A stretch of DNA of 64,000 nucleotides from the NCBI RefSeq assembly GCF_900182745.1, contig NZ_FXTY01000002.1, forward strand, positions 372,001 through 436,000, written 5' to 3'. Numbering within the stretch: the stretch's first letter is position 1; every line of letters begins with the position of its first letter. This document shows positions 44,259 through 53,757 of this stretch, piece after piece. The DNA is from Shimia sagamensis. GTDB lineage: Bacteria; Pseudomonadota; Alphaproteobacteria; Rhodobacterales; Rhodobacteraceae. Both the position numbers and the translations under genes were made by a program. The notes under the pieces were generated by a model. It was not told where the DNA came from. It did no database searches and was given only the letters and a program-made list of their open reading frames with translations.

Positions 44259-45116
44259 ATGAAACAGATTTTCGGCACACTGGCATTATCGGCTCTGGCG
44301 GCTTGCAGCGGAAACGTAAGTTTGAACGGCACGGGGACCGGAGGCGATTCTGGCAACAGTGGAGACACAACAGTTGCCGTCAATGAAGTGTTTTTGGAAA
44401 GTGACTCTGACCAGCTGACTTTGAACGCCGTTGACTACAACGAAAAAACCAGCGAACTCAAATTGACCAACCTGCCCTTTGATGCCGCCGACGACACCTA
44501 TACCTTGATTTCCGGCGCAGCACTCTCCAACGGTTTTGCCGCTTATGAAAGCAATCCGGCAACTTCCGATGCTGAAATGCACTACTTTGCTGTGTTTCGC
44601 CGCTCAGACAGCGGCAACAGCCAAGTTGTAGCTGCAGGTACCAACGGCTTTAGAGACACGGGCTTTGCCGGCGCAGCAACCCAACGGTTCAGCGCCGATG
44701 TCACCCTGCCCAATGACGGAAACTACGTGTATTCCGGCGAATATGCAGGGGTCCGCATTACCACTTCGGAAGATTCAAACACTGTGGCCCAATTTGTCAC
44801 TGGCGACACACGGATAGTTCTGGACTTTGACGACGCTGGCACAGGTACCGCGGTTGGCGCGATTTACAATCGAGACACTTACGACTCTGCCGGTGTCAGC
44901 GATGGCGGCACACTGCCCAACCTTTCTCTGGTTTTGACATCAATTGATCACGAAAATGCCTCCCTCAAACAAGGCAGCGTCAATATTTCCGGCGGCGCGG
45001 ACAATGCCGGCACTTGGGATGCGCTTTTTGCAGGTCCAAACGGCGAAGAGCTGGCGGGCATTGTTTTGTTGACAGAGGATAATTCGCGTGAAACAGGCGG
45101 CTTCATCATCGACTAA
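44259..45116 (+). CDS. TbpB-like surface lipoprotein, probable Slam substrate
   Basis: The 285-residue lipoprotein has a lipobox (LSALAACSG, Cys16) followed by a Gly/Ser/Asp-rich linker (GTGTGGDSGNSGDT). The C-terminal 100 residues read as the small beta-barrel of transferrin-binding-protein-like proteins, with GTWDALFAGPNGEELAGI and the ending TGGFIID. It overlaps the region of the next gene, a Slam outer-membrane translocator, which is the usual pairing. The ligand is unknown, and haem, iron or another metal complex is a guess from relatives. Confidence 0.78.
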   Translation: MKQIFGTLALSALAACSGNVSLNGTGTGGDSGNSGDTTVAVNEVFLESDSDQLTLNAVDYNEKTSELKLTNLPFDAADDTYTLISGAALSNGFAAYESNPATSDAEMHYFAVFRRSDSGNSQVVAAGTNGFRDTGFAGAATQRFSADVTLPNDGNYVYSGEYAGVRITTSEDSNTVAQFVTGDTRIVLDFDDAGTGTAVGAIYNRDTYDSAGVSDGGTLPNLSLVLTSIDHENASLKQGSVNISGGADNAGTWDALFAGPNGEELAGIVLLTEDNSRETGGFIID

Positions 45117-45120
45117 TTTG

Positions 45121-46485
45121 ATGCGTCATTTTCTTCTTAACGCAGCAGCAGTCCTTCTGACGTGCGTTGGGATGACTGAAGCCCAAACAGTCGATATTCC
45201 CAAGGAAGACGCACGCCAATTGGCCGCCAAGCATATGCTGTCTGGCAATAGCGAGGCGGCCCTGAGTATTGCAACTGCTCTCATTGCGTCTGACAGTTCC
45301 GACGCACAAGCCCATTTGATCGCCGCGCAAACTTTACGGTCCAAAGGGGACTACAAGGGGGCTCAAACCCATGCGTCAATGGCCTTTGAGTCTGCAACGT
45401 CTGCAAAAATGCGCTACGTCACAGCGATGGTCATGGCGCAATCCCTCAGCGCTAACGGCCAAAAGTCGGCAAGCCAGCTCTGGCTGCGACGCGCAGCAGA
45501 GGTTGCCCCAGACGAGCAATCGCGGCTGCGCGCAATCCGTGACTTCCGCTACGTACGCGACACAAACCCTTGGCAATATGCCTTGTCTATTGGCATTCGG
45601 CCCTCCTCCAACATAAACAACGGCTCCCGAGACAATCGCCTTTATTGGGGCGGATTGGTTTTTGTGAATCCCGAAGCGGAACCCCTTTCTGGATTAGAAA
45701 TCGAAACGGGCTTCAAAGCATTTTACCGCCCGCTCGCTGAGAACCGTGAGCGGCTGACTTTTGGGATTAGCTTTGAAACCCGCCAATACGTGTTGTCTGA
45801 GCACGCAAAAGAAACCAATCCAAATGCACGGGCCAGTGATTTTGCCTATACGCGGTTAGAAGGCCACGTCATTCAAACCTGGCGCGGAGAGCGGCAACCC
45901 AACACAATGCAAAGAATCTCGCGGCTGGGCTTCACTGCAGGTGCAAACACCTATGGCGGTGATCACCTTTCAAACTATCTCCGTCTATGGGGATCCAACC
46001 GGTTTGGCCTGTCAGAGCGCTCCTACATCACCGCATTGGGAAGCTTTGAACGCACCTGGCGCAAAGATGCGTCGATCAGGGATTCTGATTTGATCGAATT
46101 GGGCGGCACCTACGGATATCATTTCAAACGCGGCGGGCAGATCAACGTTTATGGTCGGCTTGGTGATAAAAAATCCGAGTCCAACGCCATTGCACACGAC
46201 AATCTCCGGCTTGGAGTGGTTTACAGCAGCGACACCCGCATTGCCGGCGGCTTGCCTAGATTGTCCTTCGAATACGAAGGGCGGTGGTATGATTATCCCC
46301 GTGAGATCCCGGATCCCCGCAGAGACAATCAGTACACTGCAGCGCTCAGTTTGGTGATGGATCAATGGGACCTCTATGGCTTCGCACCTGAAATCAGATT
46401 GAACTACAAACGTAATCACAGCAACGTGACCCAATATGAAACCCTGCAATATGGTCTGGATTTTGGTATCCGCTCTGTGTTTTGA
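45121..46485 (+). CDS. Slam-type (DUF560) outer-membrane lipoprotein translocator
   Basis: The 454-residue protein has a signal peptide (MRHFLLNAAAVLLTCVGMTEA) and an N-terminal TPR-like helical region (about 25-150). A C-terminal beta-barrel begins at WQYALSIGIRPSSNINNGSR, the DUF560 entry, and ends in FGIRSVF with a terminal Phe. Slam proteins move lipoproteins of the TbpB type to the cell surface. A GTG at 45088 is in frame but would precede the signal peptide. The start is four bases after the lipoprotein stop, so the pair is an operon. Confidence 0.87.
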   Translation: MRHFLLNAAAVLLTCVGMTEAQTVDIPKEDARQLAAKHMLSGNSEAALSIATALIASDSSDAQAHLIAAQTLRSKGDYKGAQTHASMAFESATSAKMRYVTAMVMAQSLSANGQKSASQLWLRRAAEVAPDEQSRLRAIRDFRYVRDTNPWQYALSIGIRPSSNINNGSRDNRLYWGGLVFVNPEAEPLSGLEIETGFKAFYRPLAENRERLTFGISFETRQYVLSEHAKETNPNARASDFAYTRLEGHVIQTWRGERQPNTMQRISRLGFTAGANTYGGDHLSNYLRLWGSNRFGLSERSYITALGSFERTWRKDASIRDSDLIELGGTYGYHFKRGGQINVYGRLGDKKSESNAIAHDNLRLGVVYSSDTRIAGGLPRLSFEYEGRWYDYPREIPDPRRDNQYTAALSLVMDQWDLYGFAPEIRLNYKRNHSNVTQYETLQYGLDFGIRSVF

Positions 46486-46515
46486 TAGCGCCAACACCAA
46501 CCAAGGAATACTTAG

Positions 46516-46944
46516 ATGCATGTGAAATACCTGCACACAATGGTCCGCGTCGCGGATCTGGAGGCCTCCATGGCGTTTTATGCGCTGTTTGGCCTCAAAG
46601 AAATCAAACGCTACGACAGCGAAGAAGGCCGTTTCTCGCTGGTCTATTTGGCCGCAGATGGCGACCATGATGCACCTTTGGAGCTCACCCACAACTGGGA
46701 CGGCGACGAGGGCCTGCCGTCTGACAGTCGCCATTTTGGTCACCTCGCCTATGAGGTCGGCAACATCTACGAGATGTGCCAACACCTCGCCGACAATGGC
46801 GTTGTGATCAATCGCCCTCCGCGTGACGGGCGCATGGCTTTTGTGCGGTCGCCTGACAACATTTCAATTGAGCTGCTTCAGCAGGGTGATGCCCTGCCTC
46901 CGGCTGAGCCTTGGGCCAGCATGGAGAGCTCCGGTCACTGGTGA
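46516..46944 (+). CDS. gloA: Lactoylglutathione lyase-type glyoxalase I
   Basis: The 142-residue VOC protein has the glyoxalase I ligands: His near MHVKYLHTMVRV, Glu in PLELTHNWD, His in SRHFGHLAYEV and Glu in ISIELLQQG. It should convert the methylglyoxal-glutathione adduct to S-lactoylglutathione. The start follows AAGGAATACTTAG. Its stop overlaps a GTG start for the first DUF1194 gene. Confidence 0.9.
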   Translation: MHVKYLHTMVRVADLEASMAFYALFGLKEIKRYDSEEGRFSLVYLAADGDHDAPLELTHNWDGDEGLPSDSRHFGHLAYEVGNIYEMCQHLADNGVVINRPPRDGRMAFVRSPDNISIELLQQGDALPPAEPWASMESSGHW

Positions 46945-47681
46945 TACGCCGCGCGGCATATGTCGCGCTTTTGGGGATGGCCCTCACGGCCTCCCCTCCT
47001 CCTTCTGCGGCCACCACGCCACCTGTGTGCCGTATCGCGTTGCTGCTTGCGCTGGATGTCAGCTCTTCCGTGGATGCCCAAGAGGACATGCTGCAACGTC
47101 GTGGATTGGCCGCAGCGCTCACCGCGCCAGAAGTGCAAGCCGCCTTCCTAAACGCTCCTCATTCGGTGGCCTTTTCTGTCTATGAATGGAGCGGCCGCAC
47201 GCAACACCACACACTGCTGGACTGGACCGTCATCGACAGCCGCCAGACCCTTTTGGAAAGCGCAGCCCAATTGGCCCTCTCCAAACGGTCCACCACCGAA
47301 TTCCCAACTGCTTTGGGCCACGCCGTTGGCCATGCAGCCCGGCTGTTTCGGGAGGCTCCTCCCTGTGACGTTCAGGTTTTGGATGTGAGCGGAGATGGGG
47401 AAAACAACGACGGCTTCACCCCAAAACAAGCCTACAACGCCTTCCCTCTTGACGGTGTCACGGTCAACGCGTTGGCGATTGAAACTTTTGGCGAAAAAGC
47501 CGCCGACCTTGGTGCGCAACCCGGCGATATGGTGACCTATTACAAACGCGAGTTGATTCGTGGCCCTGCCGCTTTTGTTGAAGTGGCAGACGGGTTTGAC
47601 GATTTTGAGAACGCCATGCGTCGCAAACTTTCCCGTGAACTTTCCGTAACAGTACTGGGTCAGTTGGACTTGCACCCTTGA
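46941..47681 (+). CDS. DUF1194 secreted von Willebrand-type A protein, first copy
   Basis: The 246-residue protein begins with GTG at 46941, overlapping the glyoxalase stop (GTGA), and a signal peptide (IRRAAYVALLGMALTAS). The VWA fold shows a MIDAS motif DVSSSVD near residue 45 and DVSGDGENN further on. DUF1194 proteins are exported and of unknown function. The second copy follows through a TTGA overlap, so the pair is one transcript. A longer open frame begins at TTG 46911 but leaves no signal peptide at the N-terminus. Confidence 0.82.
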   Translation: MIRRAAYVALLGMALTASPPPSAATTPPVCRIALLLALDVSSSVDAQEDMLQRRGLAAALTAPEVQAAFLNAPHSVAFSVYEWSGRTQHHTLLDWTVIDSRQTLLESAAQLALSKRSTTEFPTALGHAVGHAARLFREAPPCDVQVLDVSGDGENNDGFTPKQAYNAFPLDGVTVNALAIETFGEKAADLGAQPGDMVTYYKRELIRGPAAFVEVADGFDDFENAMRRKLSRELSVTVLGQLDLHP

Positions 47682-48433
47682 ACTTTCGATTTGCTTTCAC
47701 CACCGCCTTTACCGTGTTTTCTCTGTGCCTGTCTCAAGCTGCCCAGGCCCAATGCCGGCAAGCCCTCGCGCTTGGTTTGGACGTGTCCGGGTCCGTAGAT
47801 GACGCCGAATATCGCATGCAAATCAATGGTTTGGCCGCCGCTTTTGAGAACGCAAGCGTGGCTAAGGCGCTGCTGCAACCCGGCACCCCACCTGTGGCGT
47901 TATCAGTTTTTGAATGGAGTGGGCCAGACCACCAGAACTTGATTGTTCCATGGACAGACATCACCTCGCCTAGTGTTTTGTCTGATGTAACCACCACATT
48001 GCGCAAAACGGGTCGCCCTAAAATGGATGTCTCCACCGGATTGGGACCTGCCATTGCCTTTGGTGCTGACTTGTTGCAAGCGCAGCCTGCGTGCTGGCGT
48101 TGGACTTTGGACATCTCCGGTGATGGCAAAGCCAACACAGGCCCCCTGCCTCGCGACATCCTCATGTCCGAGCAAATAACTGTGAATGCGTTGGTGATTG
48201 GTCCCGGTTCAACACGTCCCAGTGGTGAATCCCGAGAGGAAACCGCCAGTTTGGTGGCCTACTTTGACGCTTGGGTCACACGTGGCCCAGATGCCTTTGT
48301 TGAAGTTGCATATGGGTTTGCGGATTACGAGGCGGCAATGACGCGCAAACTTCTGCGCGAATTGGAAGGTTTGTCTCTGGCGCTGGTCGACACGCCGCTG
48401 ATGAACAGCATCACCGTACAGAACCGGCCTTAG
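47678..48433 (+). CDS. DUF1194 secreted von Willebrand-type A protein, second copy
   Basis: The 251-residue paralogue starts with TTG at 47678, overlapping the upstream stop (TTGA), and has a signal peptide (FAFTTAFTVFSLCLSQAAQA). The MIDAS motif is DVSGSVD and the later DISGDGKANTG matches the first copy. FEWSGPDHQN corresponds to YEWSGRTQHH. Two similar MIDAS proteins may form a pair or act on the same target, which is inference. The unusual start codon makes sense as translation coupled to termination. Confidence 0.82.
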   Translation: MNFRFAFTTAFTVFSLCLSQAAQAQCRQALALGLDVSGSVDDAEYRMQINGLAAAFENASVAKALLQPGTPPVALSVFEWSGPDHQNLIVPWTDITSPSVLSDVTTTLRKTGRPKMDVSTGLGPAIAFGADLLQAQPACWRWTLDISGDGKANTGPLPRDILMSEQITVNALVIGPGSTRPSGESREETASLVAYFDAWVTRGPDAFVEVAYGFADYEAAMTRKLLRELEGLSLALVDTPLMNSITVQNRP

Positions 48434-48444
48434 TTGGACACCCG

Positions 48445-48500
48445 AAATAGGAAAAGCGCGCCGTGCCTTTCTAGGCGGGCGCGCAAAAGCCGCGGATTCC
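48445..48500 (+). terminator. Possible terminator after the DUF1194 pair
   Basis: GCGCGCC and GGCGGGCGCGC form an imperfect G/C-rich stem with a CTTTCTA loop, but there is no clear T-run. It lies between the DUF1194 pair and the convergent MarR gene. Confidence 0.35.
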
Positions 48501-48522
48501 CCGTTCTAGGGTGTCCGGGAAT

Positions 48523-49020
48523 TTAGTAGATGTAGCGGATCTGGTCGGTCCAATACCGCTCCACACGACGCAGCGCGTGGGTGATCTGCTCGATTCCGTC
48601 TTCGCCCAGTACACCTTTGGCCTGAAGGCCTTCGGCATGACGCGCAAACAGCTTTGAAATCACGTCGCGGATTTCACGGCCTTTGTCGGTTAGGCGCACC
48701 CGCACAGAGCGGCGGTCGATCTCGCAACGCTGATGATGCATGTAACCCGCATCAACCAGCTTCTTCAGGTTGTAGCTCACATTGGAGCCTTGGTAATATC
48801 CGCGTGTCTTGAGTTCGCCCGCGGTCACCTCGTTGTCGCCAATATTGAAAAGCAACAGCGCCTGTACCGCGTTAATTTCGATAACCCCAACACGCTCAAA
48901 CTCGTCTTTGATCACATCCAGCAACAGCCGGTGCAGGCGCTCAACAAGCGCCAGCGAGTCCAAATAATCAGTCATAAACGACTGCTCTGGCCCGCTTTCC
49001 ATTGATGAATGAAAGCTCAT
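48523..49020 (-). CDS. MarR-family winged-helix regulator (LdtR-like)
   Basis: The 165-residue regulator has the winged helix at about 50-120: LLLFNIGDNEVTAGELKTRGYYQGSNVSYNLKKLVDAG, then the wing RCEIDRRSVRVRLTDKG. The whole resembles LdtR of alphaproteobacteria, which controls cell-wall transpeptidases and stress genes; that identification is from memory. It would act as a dimer on DNA, and the targets here are unknown. The start at 49020 follows GGAGAACTAG. Confidence 0.8.
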   Translation of the reverse strand: MSFHSSMESGPEQSFMTDYLDSLALVERLHRLLLDVIKDEFERVGVIEINAVQALLLFNIGDNEVTAGELKTRGYYQGSNVSYNLKKLVDAGYMHHQRCEIDRRSVRVRLTDKGREIRDVISKLFARHAEGLQAKGVLGEDGIEQITHALRRVERYWTDQIRYIY

Positions 49021-49111
49021 TCTAGTTCTCCGTCAGCTTTGTCTGACAACAAGACTGACGGATAAAGCCCAACAAGTGGTTAAACCGTCCAAAAGACGTC
49101 ACAAATTCGCG

Positions 49112-49408
49112 TCAGTTACGGCCACTGATGGCTTTGGAAATGTCCAAAATCATCGCAGAAAACTGCGCCGGAGCCGGTTTTTGCCCCGTAACCCATTGAT
49201 ATAAGTCCTGATCATTCTCGTGTAGCAAAGAATCGTACAGATCCAGCGTCGCCGCATCCATGGAGGACAAATTGTCCGCCGCATAGCGCTCCAGAATAAT
49301 GTCCATCTCTTTGATCCCGCGCCGCATCGAGCGCATCTGCATGCGTTTCAGGCGATTCTCATGGGTTTCATTTGCCGGATTCGGGGTCCTTGTGGGCACG
49401 TCGATCAT
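49112..49408 (-). CDS. sdhE: Succinate dehydrogenase assembly factor SdhE
   Basis: The 98-residue helical protein has the RGxxE motif in MRSMRRGIKEMDIILERY that attaches FAD to SdhA. It also has the LLHENDQDLYQWVTGQKPAP segment typical of DUF339/SdhE. It promotes covalent flavinylation of succinate dehydrogenase in the cytoplasm. The ATG at 49408 lies two bases after the stop of the XRE gene and is preceded by AAGGTG, so the two are coupled. Confidence 0.93.
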   Translation of the reverse strand: MIDVPTRTPNPANETHENRLKRMQMRSMRRGIKEMDIILERYAADNLSSMDAATLDLYDSLLHENDQDLYQWVTGQKPAPAQFSAMILDISKAISGRN

Positions 49409-49410
49409 CG

Positions 49411-49812
49411 TCACACCTTATTGCGCAGCGCTTTTTCCAAACGCGCAAGCTTCTCTAGATCATTTTTCATGCGGCTGCGGATCACACGGATTTCCTGCAC
49501 AATCGCCAATAGGTCCGTATCCGCGGTTTCTTCGTCGCCGGGCATCTCCACGCCGTCCCCGTCGCCGGTCAGCAACCAGCCCACAGAGACATTCAACAAG
49601 CCCGCCATCATCGACAGCCGGTTGGCACGTGGCTCGCTCAGGTCGCCTTCCCAATTGGACAGAGTGCTGCGTTTGATGCCCAAACGTTTTGCCAGCTCGC
49701 CTTGTTTCAGACCCGCCGCGTCCCGCGCGGCGGCCAAGCGATCACCAAAGGTTGCCACGTCCTCACCATACCAACCTTCGTCGGTCAGCGGTTCCACTTG
49801 GTCCTGTGACAT
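49411..49812 (-). CDS. XRE-family helix-turn-helix regulator
   Basis: The 133-residue protein has the Cro/C1-type DNA-binding domain at about 25-80 (FGDRLAAARDAAGLKQGELAKRLG and STLSNWEGDLSEPRANRL). An acidic linker and a short coiled-coil follow (IRVIRSRMKNDLEKLARLEKAL). The start at 49812 has AAAGGA six bases upstream; an ATG six bases earlier has none. The stop is two bases before sdhE, so they form an operon. Its targets are unknown. Confidence 0.85.
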   Translation of the reverse strand: MSQDQVEPLTDEGWYGEDVATFGDRLAAARDAAGLKQGELAKRLGIKRSTLSNWEGDLSEPRANRLSMMAGLLNVSVGWLLTGDGDGVEMPGDEETADTDLLAIVQEIRVIRSRMKNDLEKLARLEKALRNKV

Positions 49813-49860
49813 ATACATTCCTTTGGTTTCTGCCTTGAACGGCATTCCTGCGCACCCTAA

Positions 49861-51096
<1,236 letters not shown>

Positions 51097-51123
51097 ACAC
51101 GGATAGAGCTACAGAGGTGGCCC

Positions 51124-51531
51124 ATGAGCAGTGACCTGCCAGACTACTATTTCCGCGTCCGTGAAAACGGCGCCATGGTTTTCCGTGTCGATACGGAAAA
51201 CCGCCAACGGCGGATTGAGATGGACCAGATTGCCGTCATCAACATCAAAAATGGCGAGGTGAAACCGCATGGCAACACCAAGCTGACCAAAGACGACAAG
51301 GCAGAGATTGATGCATGGATGCAGGATCGCCGCGCCCTGCTCGCGGAGCGAGACATCGACGACATCTTGCGCTCCGTGGATCATCTCAACTTGACCTCAC
51401 AGTGGGCGCAATCCAAGGCCACGCCGGATCAGCTCGAGCAGATCACCGACACGCTGTTGTTGGCCATGCATGACCTGCGCTCTGTCTTGGTGCGCAAAAA
51501 GGCAGATCGCCTGCTCAAAGGCAAAAAGTAG
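51124..51531 (+). CDS. Conserved hypothetical protein
   Basis: The 135-residue protein has no signal peptide or membrane helix. It starts with a compact beta-rich part (DYYFRVRENGAMVFRVDTENRQRRIEMDQIAVINIKNGEV) followed by charged helices (LTKDDKAEIDAWMQDRRALLAERD) and a lysine-rich tail. I recognise no named domain. The ATG follows GAGGTGGCCC, and it lies 27 bases after the aminotransferase gene, so the two may be co-transcribed. Confidence 0.7.
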   Translation: MSSDLPDYYFRVRENGAMVFRVDTENRQRRIEMDQIAVINIKNGEVKPHGNTKLTKDDKAEIDAWMQDRRALLAERDIDDILRSVDHLNLTSQWAQSKATPDQLEQITDTLLLAMHDLRSVLVRKKADRLLKGKK

Positions 51532-51594
51532 GAGGGGCGTTGCCCCGCCCCATCACAGATGGGACTCCCCAGGATATTTGTGGAATGAGAATTT
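51531..51594. repeat. Dispersed intergenic repeat, copy 5
   Basis: GGAGGGGCGTTGCCCCGCCCC and CATCACAGATG form stems, followed by GACTCCCCAGGATATTTGTG and GAATGAGAA. It lies between the hypothetical gene and convergent MATE gene. Confidence 0.6.
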
Positions 51595-51606
51595 GGGGCG
51601 TCGGTG

Positions 51607-53004
51607 TTAGGCCGACGCCTTTTTCTCAGAGAACCGCTTACGCAGGCGGGTCAGATCGGTTACCCAGAAGCGATACATCAACAGGATACCAGCTGCCGTG
51701 AGGCCGCAGACCAGCCCAAGCCAGACACCCTCGCCGCCCAAGTTAAATGTGAAACCCAGCACGTAGGCACTTGGCACGCCAATGCCCCAATAGCTGATCG
51801 CAGCGATCACCATTGGGCCCCGGGTGTCCTGCACGCCGCGCAACAATCCGAGTGCCATCACTTGTGCACCATCCATCACCTGAAACAGCGCCGCCACGTA
51901 GAGCAAGCTTACACCTGTTGCGATGATCACCTCGCGTTGAGGCTCTTGCGGGTCAATAAAGGCGCCAAGCAGCTGCTCCGGGAAAATCAAGAAGATCGCG
52001 ACCGCAACGAAGGCAATCAGCAGCGAGGCGACGATTGCCACCCAAGCGCCACGGGCCATGTGATCCGCATCTTTTCGCCCCATGGCGTTGCCCGCCCGCA
52101 CCGTGGCAGCATTGGACAACCCCAGATGAACCATGAAGGCCAGGCTGGCCAATTGCAGCGCAATACCATGTGCCGCCAACGTCACGGTGCCCAACCAGCC
52201 CATCATGATTGAGGACGCAGAGAAAAGCCCAACCTCGGCCAGATTTGTCACGCCAATGGGCAAACCAAGACGGAACACTTTGGCAAACACTTCCCAATCT
52301 GGCCGCCAGACGCGGGCAAACAGCGTGTGTTGTGGCAAGGCTTTGATGGCATAGAGGATCACACCAACCAGGGACACAAACTGCACAATGATCGAGGCAA
52401 TTGCTGCGCCTTTGACACCCATTTCCGGCAGGCCCCAATTGCCAAAAATCAACCCGTAGTTCACCACCGCGTTCACTGGTACGGCGGCCACCGTGACCCA
52501 GAACACCACGCGGGTGTGCTCCAAAGCTGCGAGGTAAGATTTGAGCACCATCACCAACAGCGCAGGCACCAGTCCTAGCCCGGCAATCCGCAAATAGTCC
52601 TGCGCCAATTCGGCCACGTCAGGCGCTTGTTTAAGCGCCAGCAAAAGTGGGCCGGACATCAGGAACAGTGGTTGCACCACAACGCCAAAGATCACCGACA
52701 ACCACAGCCCCATGCGCGTCACACGCCGCAGCGCTTGCTCATCCCCTTCCGCGTCCGCCTCTGCAACCAGCGGCATCACCGCGATGGCAAAGCCTGACCC
52801 CAGAATGAAAATGACAAAGAAGAACATGCTGCCCAGCACCACAGAGGCCAGGGCCTCAACCGAGTACCAGCCCAACATGACCGTGTCGGTCAAACCGATT
52901 CCAAACTGCGCCACATGCCCGCCAATGAGTGGCAGGCCAATACGCATAAGGGCGCGAACGTGATCAGACGTCCGCATGGGGGAGGTCGCTGGTGATGTTG
53001 TCAT
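51607..53004 (-). CDS. MATE-family multidrug efflux transporter (NorM type)
   Basis: The 465-residue, 12-helix membrane protein has the two MATE repeats. The first opens with LPLIGGHVAQFGIGLTDTVMLGW, and the second contains IGVTNLAEVGLFSASSIMMGWLG. It exports cationic drugs in exchange for sodium or protons. ATG at 53004 is taken as the start; a TTG two codons earlier is less likely. It is monocistronic, with a repeat at the 3' side. Confidence 0.93.
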   Translation of the reverse strand: MTTSPATSPMRTSDHVRALMRIGLPLIGGHVAQFGIGLTDTVMLGWYSVEALASVVLGSMFFFVIFILGSGFAIAVMPLVAEADAEGDEQALRRVTRMGLWLSVIFGVVVQPLFLMSGPLLLALKQAPDVAELAQDYLRIAGLGLVPALLVMVLKSYLAALEHTRVVFWVTVAAVPVNAVVNYGLIFGNWGLPEMGVKGAAIASIIVQFVSLVGVILYAIKALPQHTLFARVWRPDWEVFAKVFRLGLPIGVTNLAEVGLFSASSIMMGWLGTVTLAAHGIALQLASLAFMVHLGLSNAATVRAGNAMGRKDADHMARGAWVAIVASLLIAFVAVAIFLIFPEQLLGAFIDPQEPQREVIIATGVSLLYVAALFQVMDGAQVMALGLLRGVQDTRGPMVIAAISYWGIGVPSAYVLGFTFNLGGEGVWLGLVCGLTAAGILLMYRFWVTDLTRLRKRFSEKKASA

Positions 53005-53112
53005 GCCCAAGCAGTAAGCTTGTTAATTAGACAGAGCAAGAGCCGCCTTTGCGTTGATCAAACTTCCGTCCTCTGCCACCATGACGCGGATATTTTGTTA
53101 GAAGGTCCTCCC

Positions 53113-53757
53113 ATGTCTGCTGATCCCTTTGCCTCGTTGATTTCCGACAGCCGCGCCTTTTTGAACGACCTTGCTGACAACAATTCCAAAGAGTGGTTTG
53201 CGGGAAACAAGGCAGTTTACGAGACAAACCTGAAATCTCCCGCTTTGGCCCTGCTCGACACTGTGGCGGCCTCACTTGAAAAGCAAACCGGCCAAGTGCC
53301 CAGCACTAAACTCTTCCGCCCCCACCGCGACGTGCGGTTTTCCAAAGACAAAACACCCTATCACCTGCATTTGCACATGTTGTGGTCCACCCCGCCCACC
53401 GGGTTCTTCTTTGGCATTGGCCGCGACTATCTCTCGGTGGGCGGTGGCATCATGGGGTTGGACAAAGACAAGCTCACCCGATGGCGTGCGGCTGTCGATG
53501 GCAGAAGCGGCGCAAAAATCGCCGCTGCTTTGGTTGATCTACAAGCCAGCGGCGCGCGCATGGACGAGGCCGAACTCAAACGGGTGCCCGCCCCCTTTGA
53601 CAAAGACCACCCACAAGCAGCGCTGCTAAAACGCAAAAGCTGCACGGTCTGGTTTGACTTTGACGAAAGCGACATCACAAAAGGCGGCCTCGTGTCGCAA
53701 ATCGAGACCGCCTTTCAAAAACTGCAGCCGCTAACGCAACTGCTCCGCACACTTTAA
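53113..53757 (+). CDS. DUF2461 protein
   Basis: The 214-residue cytoplasmic protein belongs to DUF2461 (TIGR02453). It has FLNDLADNNSKEWFAGNKAVYE near the N-terminus, KLFRPHRDVRFSKDKTPYHLHL and GIGRDYLSVGGGIM in the middle, all family landmarks. The biochemical role is unknown. The start at 53113 follows GAAGGTCCTCCC; the longer open frame upstream is ignored. Its stop overlaps by four bases the end of ppk2 on the opposite strand. Confidence 0.9.
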   Translation: MSADPFASLISDSRAFLNDLADNNSKEWFAGNKAVYETNLKSPALALLDTVAASLEKQTGQVPSTKLFRPHRDVRFSKDKTPYHLHLHMLWSTPPTGFFFGIGRDYLSVGGGIMGLDKDKLTRWRAAVDGRSGAKIAAALVDLQASGARMDEAELKRVPAPFDKDHPQAALLKRKSCTVWFDFDESDITKGGLVSQIETAFQKLQPLTQLLRTL

